DNA of 64,000 nt from Echinometra lucunter. Lineage: Eukaryota; Echinodermata; Echinoidea; Camarodonta; Echinometridae. The notes beneath the pieces were generated by a model. The model was given only the letters and a program-made list of their open reading frames with translations. It did not search any database and was not told the origin of the DNA. This document shows, piece by piece, positions 45,160-56,714 of the stretch. The position numbers and the translations under genes were made by a program. Location: the NCBI GenBank assembly GCA_029962745.1, contig CM057151.1, positions 33,312,818 to 33,376,817 on the forward strand, given 5' to 3'. How positions within the stretch are numbered: position 1 is the stretch's first letter; each line of letters starts with the position of its first letter.

Positions 45160-46430
45160 GCGAATTACAGTTTCTTTCTTCTTTCTTACGTTCTTTTACC
45201 TTTTTCTTTTCTCGCTCACACTCTTTTTCCCCTATTCCCATATTTGAATGGGGGGGGGGGGGGAGGGGCGATCGCTCCCACTGCCCCTTCCTTTTGTGGC
45301 TACGTGGGTTCGGTTACAGCTTGTTATATATAGATTCATTTTGGAACGATGCTCTCTTGCAACATTATAGAAGCCGCAGGACCCGTTGAAAATTCCACAG
45401 TGCAAGCCAAGGGGGTGTGGACTGATTCTTTCAGACACATCTTCTTTGAAACAGTGTAGTGTAAGGGAAATAACATAGATGATTGGTAGTTGAAGGCCAC
45501 TTATTATTTCATGCTTCCTAAAAACATTGCACATAAATTTAACACATGCCCTTGTTGATATGTGCCTAAAATATGACCTTATATTGAACGAAAGATGGAA
45601 AATGGAAGTATAAATTCATTGTCATTCTTTAGTTTCATCTGTCTATCTGGTATTGTTCTTTCCTCATGTTTTCCTTTATATTTTTCCCTTTTAATTGCAT
45701 CATTTTTTTCTGTTGTAGGCTTTCAATTATTACATAGGCCTATTTTTTTTTCTTCAGTCTTTCAACACGTTATTCTTTGTTGCCTTTTCTTTTTTCTTAT
45801 TGAGGCCAATTATTCTATCTTCTCTTTTCATTGTCTTTCCTTATGTTTTCTTTGTTTTTATTTTTCTTCCTTTCTGTCTTCCCTTTCTTTGTTTCACCAT
45901 TTCTTCTATCATTCCTATACAGGCATATTTCTTTAATTTTTTTATATGGCTTCTCTTTTTGCCTTTCCTTATGTTTTGCTTTGTTTTCAGTATCTCTCTT
46001 TTCACCTTCATTTTCTTTCCTCTTTTCTTTTATCTTTCCTATGTATTTCTTTATCATTCTATCTTCATTTTTCTTGTCTTTCCTTGCATGTTATACTTTG
46101 TTTTAGTGCCTTTATATTATTTTTCCTTTCCATCTTTCTTTCCTTAAGTTTTGGCATTTCTGATCTTTCTTTTTTTTCTATCAATTCCTACAGTATGTAT
46201 TTCTTTAATTCTCTATCTTCTTTCTGTCTTTCCTTCTGATATTTTCTGGTTTTTCTTCTTTTTCCCTGTTTTCCTTTAGTTTATGCACCTCCTTTATGTA
46301 TTTCTTTCCTTTCTTTCTGCAATCATTTCTCTCTGTCTTTCCTCATGTTAGTCTTTGTTGCCTTTTCCTTTCCATCTTTCTTTACCTTTTCTTCTATCCT
46401 TTGTATATTCTTCATTTTATACTTTGTACG
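45160..46430. repeat. Pyrimidine-rich minisatellite (~110-125-bp units)
   Basis: The plus strand is dominated by TTTCTTTCC-type sequence. Units recur with TGTATTTCTTTAATTCTCTAT, TTTCTGTCTTTCCTTATGTT and TCTTTGTTTT blocks, most clearly from 45740 to 46400. Overlapping open frames in several phases, predicting Phe/Ser/Leu-rich proteins, are artefacts of this composition. Confidence 0.75.
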
Positions 46431-47316
46431 GATAGAATCCTTACATGTTATACTTTAAGTGCCAGTGTCATAGTCGATTTGTTCCGGGCAGTCGATTGGA
46501 TCCTCCGGAACCAATCTTCTGAATATTTACCTGCCGATTAGATCCGCTTTGGTCGACTAAATGCGATCGTCATAGGCGATTGGTTCCGACCAGGCGATTT
46601 GTTCCTTTCGACCATTCGACGAAGGATTTAGCAACGAAGGCGATCCGAATCTCTATTGTGTTAACGTATCACGTCATGGTAACACCCCTAAAGAAAAGTG
46701 TACTCTTCTGGTCACCTTTTGGAGCCAATCAAACTCCTCCAAATCAGCCACACTTGGCAGAACGAGCATCATTCGGTATACACGTAGAAATAGATGTAGT
46801 AGAAATACACTGATTCCTGTTCATAAGGGGGGGGGGGGTCAGGGAATAAGGTCAGTTGTGTGAAGTTATGGATGCCAAGGCATATGCTTGTGGAGGGGGC
46901 GCTCGGCGAGGAATGGGATTTGTATTCCGACTCTATTCTGTCTATAAAGTTATTCTCTTATTCATTCGTTCCCATTTTGGGGGGGGGGGATGAGGCGGGG
47001 TCAAAATTTGAAATGTTTTAACACACATCTATAAATTTTACTCTCATTCATTAAATGAACACGATGTATCAAATTGGCTTCCGCGTCAGCTGTTATATTG
47101 GTAATTCTAGAAACCTTGACTCCCTAAATGTTCTAAGTGTAAAAGTACAATTCTAACGATTCTTTCCCTCATCAACAAAAAGTGAACTCATTCACTCTGT
47201 TACGGGTGAATTTGAGAAGGAGTGCATTTAGAGTGAATAAGAATAAAACTCTTTTAGGGGTGACTTCAGAGATCAATCAAGGTTTTGTGTTCTGTTGTGA
47301 CAGACAAAGAACTAGA
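46431..47316. other. Unassigned stretch
   Basis: It contains a curious cluster of GCGATTxGTTCC motifs at 46468-46612, G-rich tracts at 46830 and 46980, and no supported coding region. Confidence 0.35.
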
Positions 47317-47324
47317 CTCATGAC

Positions 47325-47589
47325 CAGGCACGTAGCTAGGGGGCGATGGGGGCGGTCCCCCCCCCCCCATCAAAACGCCAGAAAGAAAGGAAAAAAGAAA
47401 AGAAGAAAAAAAAGCGTGAGCGAGAAAAGAAAAAGGTAAGAGAACGTAAGAAAAGCGGGAGCAGACAAAAAAACAACGACAAAGCAACGTCGGAGCTTAA
47501 GTCCCCCCTCCCTGCACCCTCCCCCTAGGTGATTCGCACGCTTCGCATGCTTACTACCGCCCCCAAATGAAATCCTAGCTACGCCACTG
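47325..47589. mobile_element. hAT-like MITE (265 bp)
   Basis: The left end CAGGCACGTAGCTAGG and right end CCTAGCTACGCCACTG are inverted. The 8-bp duplication CTCATGAC lies at 47317-47324 and 47590-47597. The interior has poly(C), a purine-rich stretch and GCGGGAGCAGACAA, a block shared with 54090-54120, 54215-54240 and 55045-55090. Confidence 0.85.
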
Positions 47590-47597
47590 CTCATGAC

Positions 47598-49940
47598 TGC
47601 ATCTATGTAGAATCAAACTGCTAGTAAGTTTATAGTCCACTGCCTGGACTGTTCTCTATGATCTGTGAGCTCACACATCAGCAACACATATATGTGCACA
47701 AACTAAGTGCACATTTGGACACACAGTCTGGCTTCGGGGAAGGTGAATTCGTGGGGAAAGTGAATTCGTGGGGATACACATCAGCGCGCGCGCACGCATG
47801 CTCGGGAATTAGTGACAGTTTAAAACGACCAGCAGCTGGTCTAGTAAGTTTATTCCATGACAACAACTCACATATACAGGTACATCTACATTCCAGACTA
47901 CCAGTTACATAACATTTCTGGTGCTCACTGCCATCTGAGTCACACAGCAGGGGAGGAGATTAGTATATCAGACTGAAAACAAACAGAGTGTGGGAACATA
48001 CAGGCAGAGTGTGGGAAAAGGATGATGATGATATAGACTGAAATGAGATGAGATGATGAAATTATTAGGACACAATACAAGGATTTTTAGTTTTTTAATA
48101 CTTTTTGAAAATATATTTATGTACAAATCAGTGCGTTACTTAGATCGAAGGGTCGAAAGATTGTCATTTATAAAAAAAAAAAAAAAGACAAAAATTAAAT
48201 TGTGAATTACGGTAAAAAGTGTCACACAAAGGGCATTTCCAGAGAATGTTTTTTTTTTTTCATGACTTTCTGCGCAGAGACTACGGGCAATTTCGAAAGT
48301 ATTGTGCAGTTGCATGAAATAAGTAAGCCCAAAACCTCTTTGAAAATCAAATTTTCTAATATTCAGGGGGGGGGGGGGTTAAATCGGGTAAATAGGGATA
48401 ATAATATGTCAAGGAATTGTAATGTCCTGCGGGTATATTGCAGGTGTTATATTCGAAACCATGTCCATTGGTTTAATTTCTGATTTATAGTTATTACTGC
48501 ATTATGAAGAAAAAGATAAGTGGCATAATTTCTTATATCTATGTTGCAAGAGTTGAAAGGTGCATGTATTATGTGACATTTTCAAGATAAAATGGAAAAT
48601 TAGCTTCCACTTTACTGCAATCGTACTTTTTTTCCCGATAAGTTGATAAGACATGACTAATCCCTTTAGGTAATTCCGTTATTTTCTTTTGAGGTTCATC
48701 TGAGTACGCTAAGTATATTTTGTAGATTAATGCCCGGGATTAATGTTGCTTAGTTTGCATTAATGATTTGAACTTGTGTTTTCCGCCCTTCAGCTAGTAG
48801 GCACAAACTTTTCAATGCAATTTCTAAAAACCGAACAAATCAAAACAAAAAATAAACTATAACAACAACAACAAACACACGATTATCATTTGGGCTCCGA
48901 TAGGAAGGGATCATGACAAATAACATGAGCCTTATGTTGTTAAGGTTGTTGTTGTTGTGTTTCAAAGATTTTTTCAAATGATATTTTGTCCTAATTTGAA
49001 AAAAAAGAAAACATTTAAGTGTCACTTGGAGTATGCCACTGTAAAAGTGTGCTGTCAAATATAATTGTTTGCTCCTCTTAAAAGTTACTTGTAATTCATT
49101 AGAAATCACCACATCTGTTCATTGAGAATTCAACATTAATATAGCATAGACATTATTCATTATACAAAAGATATAGCAACTGTAATTTCAATGTGTAAAA
49201 TGAAAAAAAAAAAAAAGTATGTTAGAAGCTATTATTTTTTCAGCACCGGCATACTGTTATGGGGCTTGGGGACAATAGCCCCCCCCCCCCCCCCCAAAAA
49301 AAAAAAAAAAAAAAAAAAATGAATTTAAAAAGGGAAAGAGGAACAAATTAAATTACCTCCCGGATATTATGTCCTGATCTTTGCATGACGAAATAACATT
49401 TTCATTAAACAAGTCGATTTTTGGATTTCTCTCTTCGCTACCTGACAGCTTTTCAGAAATGTGCTTCATATGTCATGTTATGCCCCCTCAAATTATTTTG
49501 AATAATTACACCACTCTTTTTTCAGGGAGAATTTTATTAGAGGGTACTAGTATTTTCTTTGATGCTGGATATTATTTTGCAACCACAATGTGACCAAAAA
49601 ATGGGTAAATTGATATTGGTAAAAAAAAAAAAAAAAAGTTGGGTGAAAAGATTTGACCAATAACCGAGCAATATAGAAAGCATTTTAAGCTACTCAAAGG
49701 CAAAAGCCAATATGTTGGGAAATGCACAACCTTGGGCAAAACATTGCCTAACAATTCTTTGGGTTGACTATAAGCCCAATGCTGGGCAAAGCATTTGCCC
49801 ATTTTTTCACAGTGAATATGCTTTAGGATAACTTAAAACTCAAAATAGAAATATAAACATTTTGTTAACTCCTTTGCAGACACTAATTGACTAATTGACT
49901 AGCCATTTCGTTCCTGCGGAACCCAGAACACATCGACTAT
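47598..49940. other. Unassigned stretch with homopolymers
   Basis: No gene was found. It holds a C17-A25 composite at 49280-49318, poly(A) at 49205 and 49620, a G12 run at 48366, and a (CAACAA)/(GTTGTT) inverted pair at 48860-48958. Confidence 0.4.
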
Positions 49941-49944
49941 CACA

Positions 49945-50350
49945 CCGGCTTTCTCTCATCTTTCCTTTCCGTCTTTCACTGTTATTCTTTCATTTCAGCT
50001 TTCTATTTGATACCTTTCTTTCCCTAAGTTTTCAGCCTTCCACCCTTTCATCATTTTCTTCTATAACATTTCCTGTGTATTTCTTTATTTCTCTACCTTC
50101 TTATTTTGTCTTTAATTATGATATTTTGGTTTTATTTCTTTCCTTTTTCTTGTTTCCTTTAGTGCATGCGCCTTAATTCATCTTGTCTCCTCAGTCCTTC
50201 CCTTTACTGTAAGGGTACTTTTTATTTTCTTTCTTTCTTCCATAATGTCTACCCTTGTTTCTTTATATATTTGGCTTCATCTTTCCCTTTCACTTTTGTA
50301 TTTCCCTTTCATTCTCTTTTTTACCTTTTTTTTAAAATCCATTATTCCAT
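49945..50350. repeat. Pyrimidine-rich minisatellite, second block
   Basis: It shares TGTATTTCTTTATTTCTCTA and related blocks with 45160-46430. Open frames in it are composition artefacts. Confidence 0.7.
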
Positions 50351-50801
50351 GTTCATCTTTTAAACGTGATTGAAATCCCGTTGCTTTCAAGTGATGATTC
50401 TGGCAAAATGATTAAAACACAACTTTTCCTGTTTCAGTTTGGCGATGTCAGTCATGATTAGATCTTACGGCCGGCGATTGATTGCATGAATGTAACCGTG
50501 TTTAAAACTAAACATGTTTCAAAAACATGATTCTGGGGCAAAAAAAAAAAAGCCTGATTCCGATGCGGACTCGAACCCTGAACCTAAAAAGGCTTCATCT
50601 TCTTGTACTATGAAATGGCTTGCAAGCACACACCACAATGCTCTATGCACAGGACGGAGGCCTATTACAATACATATTATATAAGCTGTTCAAGAGTCGG
50701 CTGTGTGCAATGTGATATAACTCGTCCTACCGTGACTCGGTGAGACGGCTTGAAGGCCTTGGAACAACACACAGCAGGGATGCCAGAGTGATCTGTGAGA
50801 T

Positions 50802-51152
50802 ATGTTCGTCAATTCGACATGTACGTGGGGCGAGGTGACCCGTCGCATGGTAGATCTCACGTACCGTTCACCTGATGCACGCGTTATCATCATCTGGTAC
50901 GATCCATGGCGAGGTAAAGCACGCGGGCTAATGGGGCTGGTCATTCAGGAGATGGCAATTCTGCTGCAAAACCCGACATCGCGAAAAACGAAGGTTATTC
51001 TCCCAAGTGGGGCATACCAGGCGGAACAGTCTGGCCGGAGGAGGCCTCCAGCGGGAAGCAGGGGAAAAAGCCTTTGTGGGATTTACACCCAGATCCAGAT
51101 AGCATGCAAAGTGAATCGTGGCGGGCGCGGGACCCCCTGCGACGCCTTAGAG
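50802..51152 (+). other. GC-richer open frame of unknown nature
   Basis: A 117-codon plus-strand frame with normal base composition for coding sequence, unlike its AT-rich surroundings. It includes DARVIIIWYDPWRGKARG and VIQEMAILLQNPTSRKTKVI. The pattern of a hydrophobic strand, then a helix, then 'KVIL' loosely recalls the SGNH-hydrolase-like or gag-associated regions of some tyrosine-recombinase retroelements, but the catalytic motif is not visible. It ends exactly at the left TIR of the 51153-51943 element (stop within AGAG-TAA). I do not assign a function. Confidence 0.25.
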
Positions 51153-51943
51153 TAATATAAACACAACAAAAAAAGTAACTCCCCCCTAATTCAAAATAGC
51201 ATAACTTTTTAACGAAAAAGTTTTGAGCAAAATAATTTGGCAGGAGTGTTTCTTCACTTATTGACTTACTTCTGTGTGAAAATGAGATTGATCCGTCAAC
51301 TCATGCATGAGCGAGCAAACATGAAAGGCAAAAATGTCACTTTTCAAAAGTCACAAGAGTCATTTTGGGGCTCTGTGAAACAAACCTATGGCGAATTTGA
51401 ATTCTTCCATTGTTTGATCCAGTCATGCCTATCCCTGACACTTTTCATGTTTATCACAGTTGGGTGAACAGTTTTTTGAGAAAAATGATGTTCAGCCCTC
51501 CTAAATCTGCAAAATCCATTCAGTTTGTGGAAAAAACTGGCATCGACCAACATGAGTCGGCACATTATGTGAAAATACCAGGTATTTGTTTTTTCCGGCA
51601 TTAAACAGTAAATTTTCAGCATTTCTTGCTTCATCGTTCGCAATTTTGTCACTCAACCATGGCACAACCTCGAAAAACATCAACAACACTTAAAAAAACG
51701 CCAGAAAAATCTTGTTTCACAAACCCCCCGAAATGACTCTTGTGACTTTTGAAAAGTGACATTTTTGCCTTTAATGTCTGCTCACTCATGCATGACTTGA
51801 CAGATCAATCTCATTTTCAAACAGAAGTTAGTCAATAAGTGTAGGAACACTCCTGCCAAATTATTTTCCTAAAAATGTCTTTGTTAAAAAGTTATGCTAT
51901 TTTGAATAAGGGGAGAGTTACTTTTTTTGTTGTGTTTATATTA
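51153..51943. mobile_element. Long-TIR non-autonomous DNA element (791 bp)
   Basis: The ends are inverted over about 230 bp, starting TAATATAAACACAACAAAAA and mirrored at 51943. The arms include AAAATAGCATAACTTTTTAAC, GGCAGGAGTGTT and AAAGTCACAAGAGTCATTT. The arms are diverged by several percent. The TA at each extreme edge is compatible with a Tc1/mariner-type target, but is part of the TIR as drawn. The ~330-bp loop has no recognisable transposase. Confidence 0.83.
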
Positions 51944-53735
51944 GATATTTGTAGTGTTGTTTGTCCAGACTTTCATGCTCCTGATTGGTGGCTTCTGACG
52001 TTTCAGCTTTTGCCTATACAGTCAGACCGCAACGCCGCACGTAATGAGCTATATGCACTGAATTTATCGTACGGTCTTGGACCTGGCAACATAGCGTTTT
52101 CGTTCGAGATTTTGCGAGTAACTTCAGCGAGAAAATACATTGGTTTACATTATGGAATCTTGTGAAGTTAGAAACTAAAATATGTGGCCAATTTAAATCT
52201 CATCATATTCTGCATGAATTTCCCTATCGTTTGATATGTAACTTTTGCAATTTTGCAAAATCATCATTTAAATAATCAATATGACATTTTCATGATTTTT
52301 ACAATTATTATTAAAGTAAAATTTGCATCAACTTTTGTTTTTCGATCATTTGACCCGTTCATAGACTGAAACTTCATCAAATTGACAGATTTGTAGAAGA
52401 AAAATATCAGTTGTTGCAACGACGTTGGTTTTGTTTTGCTCCCGCACTTGAAATCATGAAAATATGAAAAATCTCGTCATCTTTTTTCATCGGAAGTCGA
52501 CGGATTGATTCCTGTCATTTGGCGCGGAATATCGTAAAGTGGAAGGTAAGTTGGCGTGTGTTTGCATTTAGCAGAAATTGTACTTCAGTCCCACATATCC
52601 GCATGCACGCTGCATATACTCCCACTTTGTCTTTGAAGTTGATGCTCGGTTTTCAGCCACTTGAGACAAAATCCTTTTTTTTTTTTTTTTTACTTCACAT
52701 TTCTTTCAAATCGTGAAGCCAATAGGCAATAATTTGCCAATGTGCAAGTCTGTGACAAGACTCTTCTTATTTCATGTTTTTCAAGTACTCTCTAACTTAC
52801 AATTTCATCATGATCATGTTTATTTTTTTCACCCAATTCCAAACTAGCTTTAACAGTTTAGGAAGCTATAAGTGATTTTATTTGGATATTATACAAATAG
52901 ATTTAGGTTGCTTCCATCGGTCAGTAGTTAGTGCGACCTCCGACATCGTGACGTGAGTTCACCCTCACCCACTGTTCTCAGCTCAGCAACAGCACAGCCA
53001 CAGCCTACGCGAACATACATGTACAGTGTAATTGTAAATGCAGGCTTGCAGGGTTGCACTCTTTGCAAGTACGTGTATGTACTTTGCCTCGCCGACTCCA
53101 GGAGTTGTGGGTGAACTCGCGATGATGAAGGTCGCTATATTGAAATGGAAATCATTGGAAATTAATCGAACTGCGAAATCGCTAAGAAGGTATCAATCAA
53201 AAGTTGATATTTTTAGTGTGAAAAATAAATTGGGTACCAATAGTAATCATAGTTGGCTGTTATTATAATTCTGGTCCACTGGTGAACTTTGAAGGTAGTT
53301 TGGATGCCTAACTGGGCATGAGTGATTTGGAGGCAGAATATTTCTTGGCTTACGCAGTCTACACAGTGGCAAATAGCAGCCTACTAAAGGTTTTCATGTA
53401 AATCTATTATAAAATCACCAATAGTTTCCAAAAGCGATGTGTTGTGGTACTTGCATTTTGTAATGGATGGCTGAAAACTCTTTCCCAACTAAAAAAAAAT
53501 AGCATGAATTTTACACATTTTTACAGAACAACAAATTTCAAATTTATATACAACTGCTGCGTTAATCACTGTTCGGTTGCATATTCCTTTTGCAAACTTT
53601 TTGAAATATTGTATGGGTTGAAGAACATTGTGTATGAATCTTAGAGAATTTTTTTTTTAAATGAAAGATTGTCCCCATGTAAGACTGTACCCAAGAATAA
53701 TGGTTGGATTTCATTTTTTTTTGGGGGGGGGGTTC
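51944..53735. other. Unassigned stretch
   Basis: No repeat family or confident exon was found. A GTAAGT donor-like site follows GGAAG at 52544-52548, in locally CpG-containing sequence, and could be the edge of an untranslated exon. Open frames at 52519, 53038 and 53444 have no family motif. Confidence 0.35.
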
Positions 53736-53807
53736 GAAAGGTGACAGCCCACTTCACCGAAGGCCCGCGAGACCGACTTTTTTGTATCTTATTTTCCTTC
53801 ATCAGGT

Positions 53808-53845
53808 GCTGTGGTCGAGTGGTTTAAGGCGCTTTGTTGCAGCGG
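53808..53845 (+). pseudogene. tRNA-like 5' half (Ser/Leu type), left arm
   Basis: GGTGCTGTGGTCGAGTGG followed by TTTAAGGCGC has the shape of the acceptor 5' strand and D-arm of a tRNA-Leu/Ser. It includes an A-box match, TGGTCGAGTGG. The sequence then turns into the CAGCGGTGTAACAGG hAT-type end, so no T-arm or B-box follows. Confidence 0.5.
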
Positions 53846-55288
53846 TGTAACAGGTGCCTGTTATCAGAGGGGGGAGGGGGGCAGAGCCAAATATTTCCCG
53901 GTAACTCTGTCTAGAATTAGTGGCGTAGCTAGGATTTCAGTTTAGGGGGGCGGTAGTGAGCACAGGAAGCGCGATCAGTAAGTGTTTCGCACGATTCACG
54001 TGCTCACCACCGCCCCCTAAAATGAAATCCTAGCAATGCCACTGATTCTAGACTTAGTTACCGGGAATGATTTGGCTACCCCAAAGAATGTAAGAGGAGC
54101 GGGAGCAGACAAAGAACAATTTAAAGAAACATCGGAGCTTCCGAGCTTAGAATTTTTGGCTCTGCCTCCCCCCCCCCCCCCCCCCCCCCCCCGATAACAG
54201 GCAGAGAATGTAAGGAGAGCAGGAGCAGACAAGTAACAATTCAAAGAAAACGTCCGTGCTTTGCGCGGGAGGGGGAAAACCTGGAGAAAAACTCCCCCTT
54301 TATAGGAAGTGCCTTTCGCGCACTCAGTATTAAAAGAGAAGTCTAGGCGTTTTCTGTAAGCATGGATCACAAAGAGAAAAAATTCAGCAGCTAGAAAATG
54401 TCTTGCTTTACACGACATACCATAGGATTACCGAGTAATCAACATTTAACTTGTATAAACAGTAGTTCTAGTACGAGCCCATTTTCATCCACAATACAGT
54501 TCGCACCCGGGCCCAGTGACGTAGCTGATGCACCGCTAGGCAGGCGCGCCGCAGGCCAGGCGATGCAAGCGATATGCGTGTACGACATTCCGGCTCGAAG
54601 TGGTCTTCGCACACTTTCTTTAGCTTCGAAAATTTCTAAGTCTTGAAGTCGAAGTTGTCCGTTCTAATATCATTAATCCATCAGGCACACCTCTCCCTGT
54701 CCGTCAGGGGATTTGGGATTGCAAAAAACTTCTCTTTGGAACAGAACTGGTATGAATTGTACACCCAAAAGCTAGACATATCAGCATTTTGCATGGAGAA
54801 TGTGCAGAGAATAAGTGCGCATGCGCAGTGCAACTGCATGGCCTACGTCACATGACCAATGACCATATTTGGGTTTCGGTGGGAAATTCAATTATTCGGA
54901 GTAAAAAATCCAGCACTTAATCGGTATTTAAAAATCACAAAAATCACTTTGATAAATGAAAGTAGCATTGTTTATTAGCATGAATTTTAAGCTTTATAGT
55001 GTAATTTTAATGAAATCGTCTGGACTTCTCCTTTAAGACGTATTAGGATGAGTGGGAGCAGACAAGGAACGATTCAAAGGAACGTCGGAGCTTCCGCGCT
55101 TCTCCCGGGGGGACACTCCCCTCTCCCTGCACCCCCCCCCCCCCTACGGAGCGCGCTTCCCGTGCTCACTACCGCCCTCTAAACTGAAATCCTAGCTACG
55201 CCACTAATTCTAGTTGGAGTTACCGGGAAATATTTGGCTCTGCCCCCCTCTCCACTCTGATAACGGGCACCTGTTACGCCACTGCAAC

Positions 55289-55323
55289 GAGGCGCTTTAA
55301 ACCACTCGACCGCGGCACCTGAT
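55289..55323 (-). pseudogene. tRNA-like 5' half (Ser/Leu type), right arm
   Basis: The reverse complement reads GGTGCCGCGGTCGAGTGG followed by TTTAAAGCGC, the mirror of 53808-53845, again ending at a CAGTGGCGTAACAGG end. Truncated in the same place. Confidence 0.48.
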
Positions 55324-55395
55324 GAAGGAAAATAAGATACAAAAAAGTCGGTCTCGCAGGCCTTCGGTCAAGTGGGCGGACCCCGTTCGAAAAAA

Positions 55396-55994
55396 TTCAC
55401 TGCAAATCTATATTTATTTCTCCTCTATTATAAAATAGTTTTTATTTTGAGTAAAGTTTTCAGTTACTTACCTCTACAATAAACCGGCTTGTCAAAGGAA
55501 TCTAATTCTCAGATTTGTGAAAGGGACATGCAAACTTTAATGTTTAAATGATGATATCAATTACGAGCCATGAATGATGCATGTTGCACCCATCTAAGTT
55601 ACCATATTTCGAAAATTGGTATAACTATTCATTCACCTGATGAGTGAGCAGAATAAATTTCAAATTCAAAGTACTGATGTGGATGATGATTTTGCATGTT
55701 TTTGTGATGGGGGGGGGGGGCTCCAAATTTCATGAAATATTAGCATTTTATAGAAATTGTTTACGTGAAATTTTTGTAAAAATTGTACAATTCTTTTTTG
55801 AAGGATATGTTGCCTCTCCTTGAACTTGATTGTAATTTGATTCAATTCAATTCAATTCCATTTAGCCCATCATTAAAACAGACAAATACAGAAATTTTGA
55901 TACATTTAGGTCTTGTTTCAAAGATAAAATTCATGCGAATGAGGAAAGAGATTGTGTACTTAACTAAGTACCTGTACCTTGTTTTTCTTTCCAG
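55396..55994 (+). other. Non-coding stretch upstream of a candidate exon
   Basis: AT-rich, with a G10 run at 55709. It ends in a pyrimidine-rich stretch, TTGTTTTTCTTTCCAG, that could serve as a splice acceptor. Confidence 0.4.
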
Positions 55995-56220
55995 CTTGTT
56001 CTTGAATAAGGGATTTGTCATGACATCTTCACCATCTTCAGAACAGCAACCTCTGTGGCCCAGACTGTATACATGTAAAGATAGTGAGAATACAGAACCT
56101 GGTGCTCCTGCTGCTCCTAGTGAAAGTACCTCGGCCCACCGTGTAGTGACTAGTGAAGTCAAATTTCCTGACAGCAGGAATGACAGTGATACTGAAGAAT
56201 GTTTTGTGGTGCATGAGTGA
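55995..56220 (+). CDS. Candidate terminal coding exon of an unidentified host gene
   Basis: The open frame extends to a stop at 56218-56220. A strong acceptor (TTTTTCTTTCCAG ending at 55994) precedes it. Coding from there gives about 75 residues. Alternatively the internal ATG at 56020 starts a 66-residue protein. The product is polar and low in structure: Ser/Pro/Glu-rich (SSPSSEQQ, GAPAAPSES) with an acidic C-terminus ending DTEECFVVHE. This fits a cytoplasmic tail or disordered end of a larger protein. Base composition is more even than the surrounding AT-rich DNA, and there is no transposon motif. The upstream exons are not identifiable. A chance frame remains possible. Confidence 0.42.
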
Positions 56221-56714
56221 ATCGGATGGTGAAGGTATTTAGTTAGGACATGTAGAAGAGCTACTTGTCAAGGTCGCTAGTCATAAGGACTGCTAGTCAT
56301 AATAACTAAAGGCTCGCTGTCCAGAAACAGAAGGGGGGGCTGGGGGGGGGGGGGGTGTCACTGATCATAAAGTCATTATTCAAGTTCCGCTGTTCATAAT
56401 GACAGATGAGGGGTTCACTTTTCATAATTCACATTAAGGGTCATGCATTCTAGGCTTATATAATATTTAAACGGTTGGCCTAAATGTGGTCAGGTGACTC
56501 ACAATAGAAAAATCATATTAAGCTTTGAAAATCGAGGGGGGGGGAGGAGACGATCCCCAGGGATCGCCGCCTATGTTTGATATTCATGCTTAAGATGAAG
56601 ACTTCATGGTTTGCAACTTGGGACCAAATTATTTTGATTCATCTATGCTGGAATCCAAAATTTGCCATCTTTCTGTCTTCATTGTATTATCTTCAGATCA
56701 TTAACATATTTTTA
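56221..56714 (+). other. Possible 3' UTR or intergenic stretch
   Basis: It follows the candidate stop codon and contains two G-rich tracts (56335-56360 and 56536-56545). No AATAAA lies within it; the nearest clear one is near 58285. Confidence 0.35.

Larger units (their letters stand above)
53740..55395. repeat. Large inverted repeat enclosing several hAT-type MITE pieces
   Basis: The left arm 53740-54000 and right arm 55140-55395 are reverse complements (about 90 percent by eye). The shared order from outside in is: CGAGACCGACTTTTTTGTAT, the tRNA-like 5' half, CAGxGGxGTAACAGGTGCC, GCAGAGCCAAATATTTCCCGG, then GTGGCGTAGCTAGGATTTCAG. Within it, 53928-54046 is a smaller hairpin of the AGTGGCGTAGC family, and 54040-54260 repeats related blocks. 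Confidence 0.78.

Noticed and set aside
45595..46541. Overlapping open frames predicting hydrophobic multi-membrane-like proteins
   Set aside because: They occur in several phases of a pyrimidine-rich minisatellite. The Phe/Leu/Ser content follows from TTC/CTT/TCT repetition.
49895..50363. Phe/Ser-rich frames resembling membrane proteins
   Set aside because: Same pyrimidine-rich repeat as at 45.6-46.4 kb. No codon pattern or motif.
50556..50590. Minus-strand tRNA B-box-like GGTTCGAGTCC
   Set aside because: The 11-base box matches, but no convincing acceptor or T-stem pairing and no A-box at proper distance was found. The poly(T) after it is not enough to call a tRNA.
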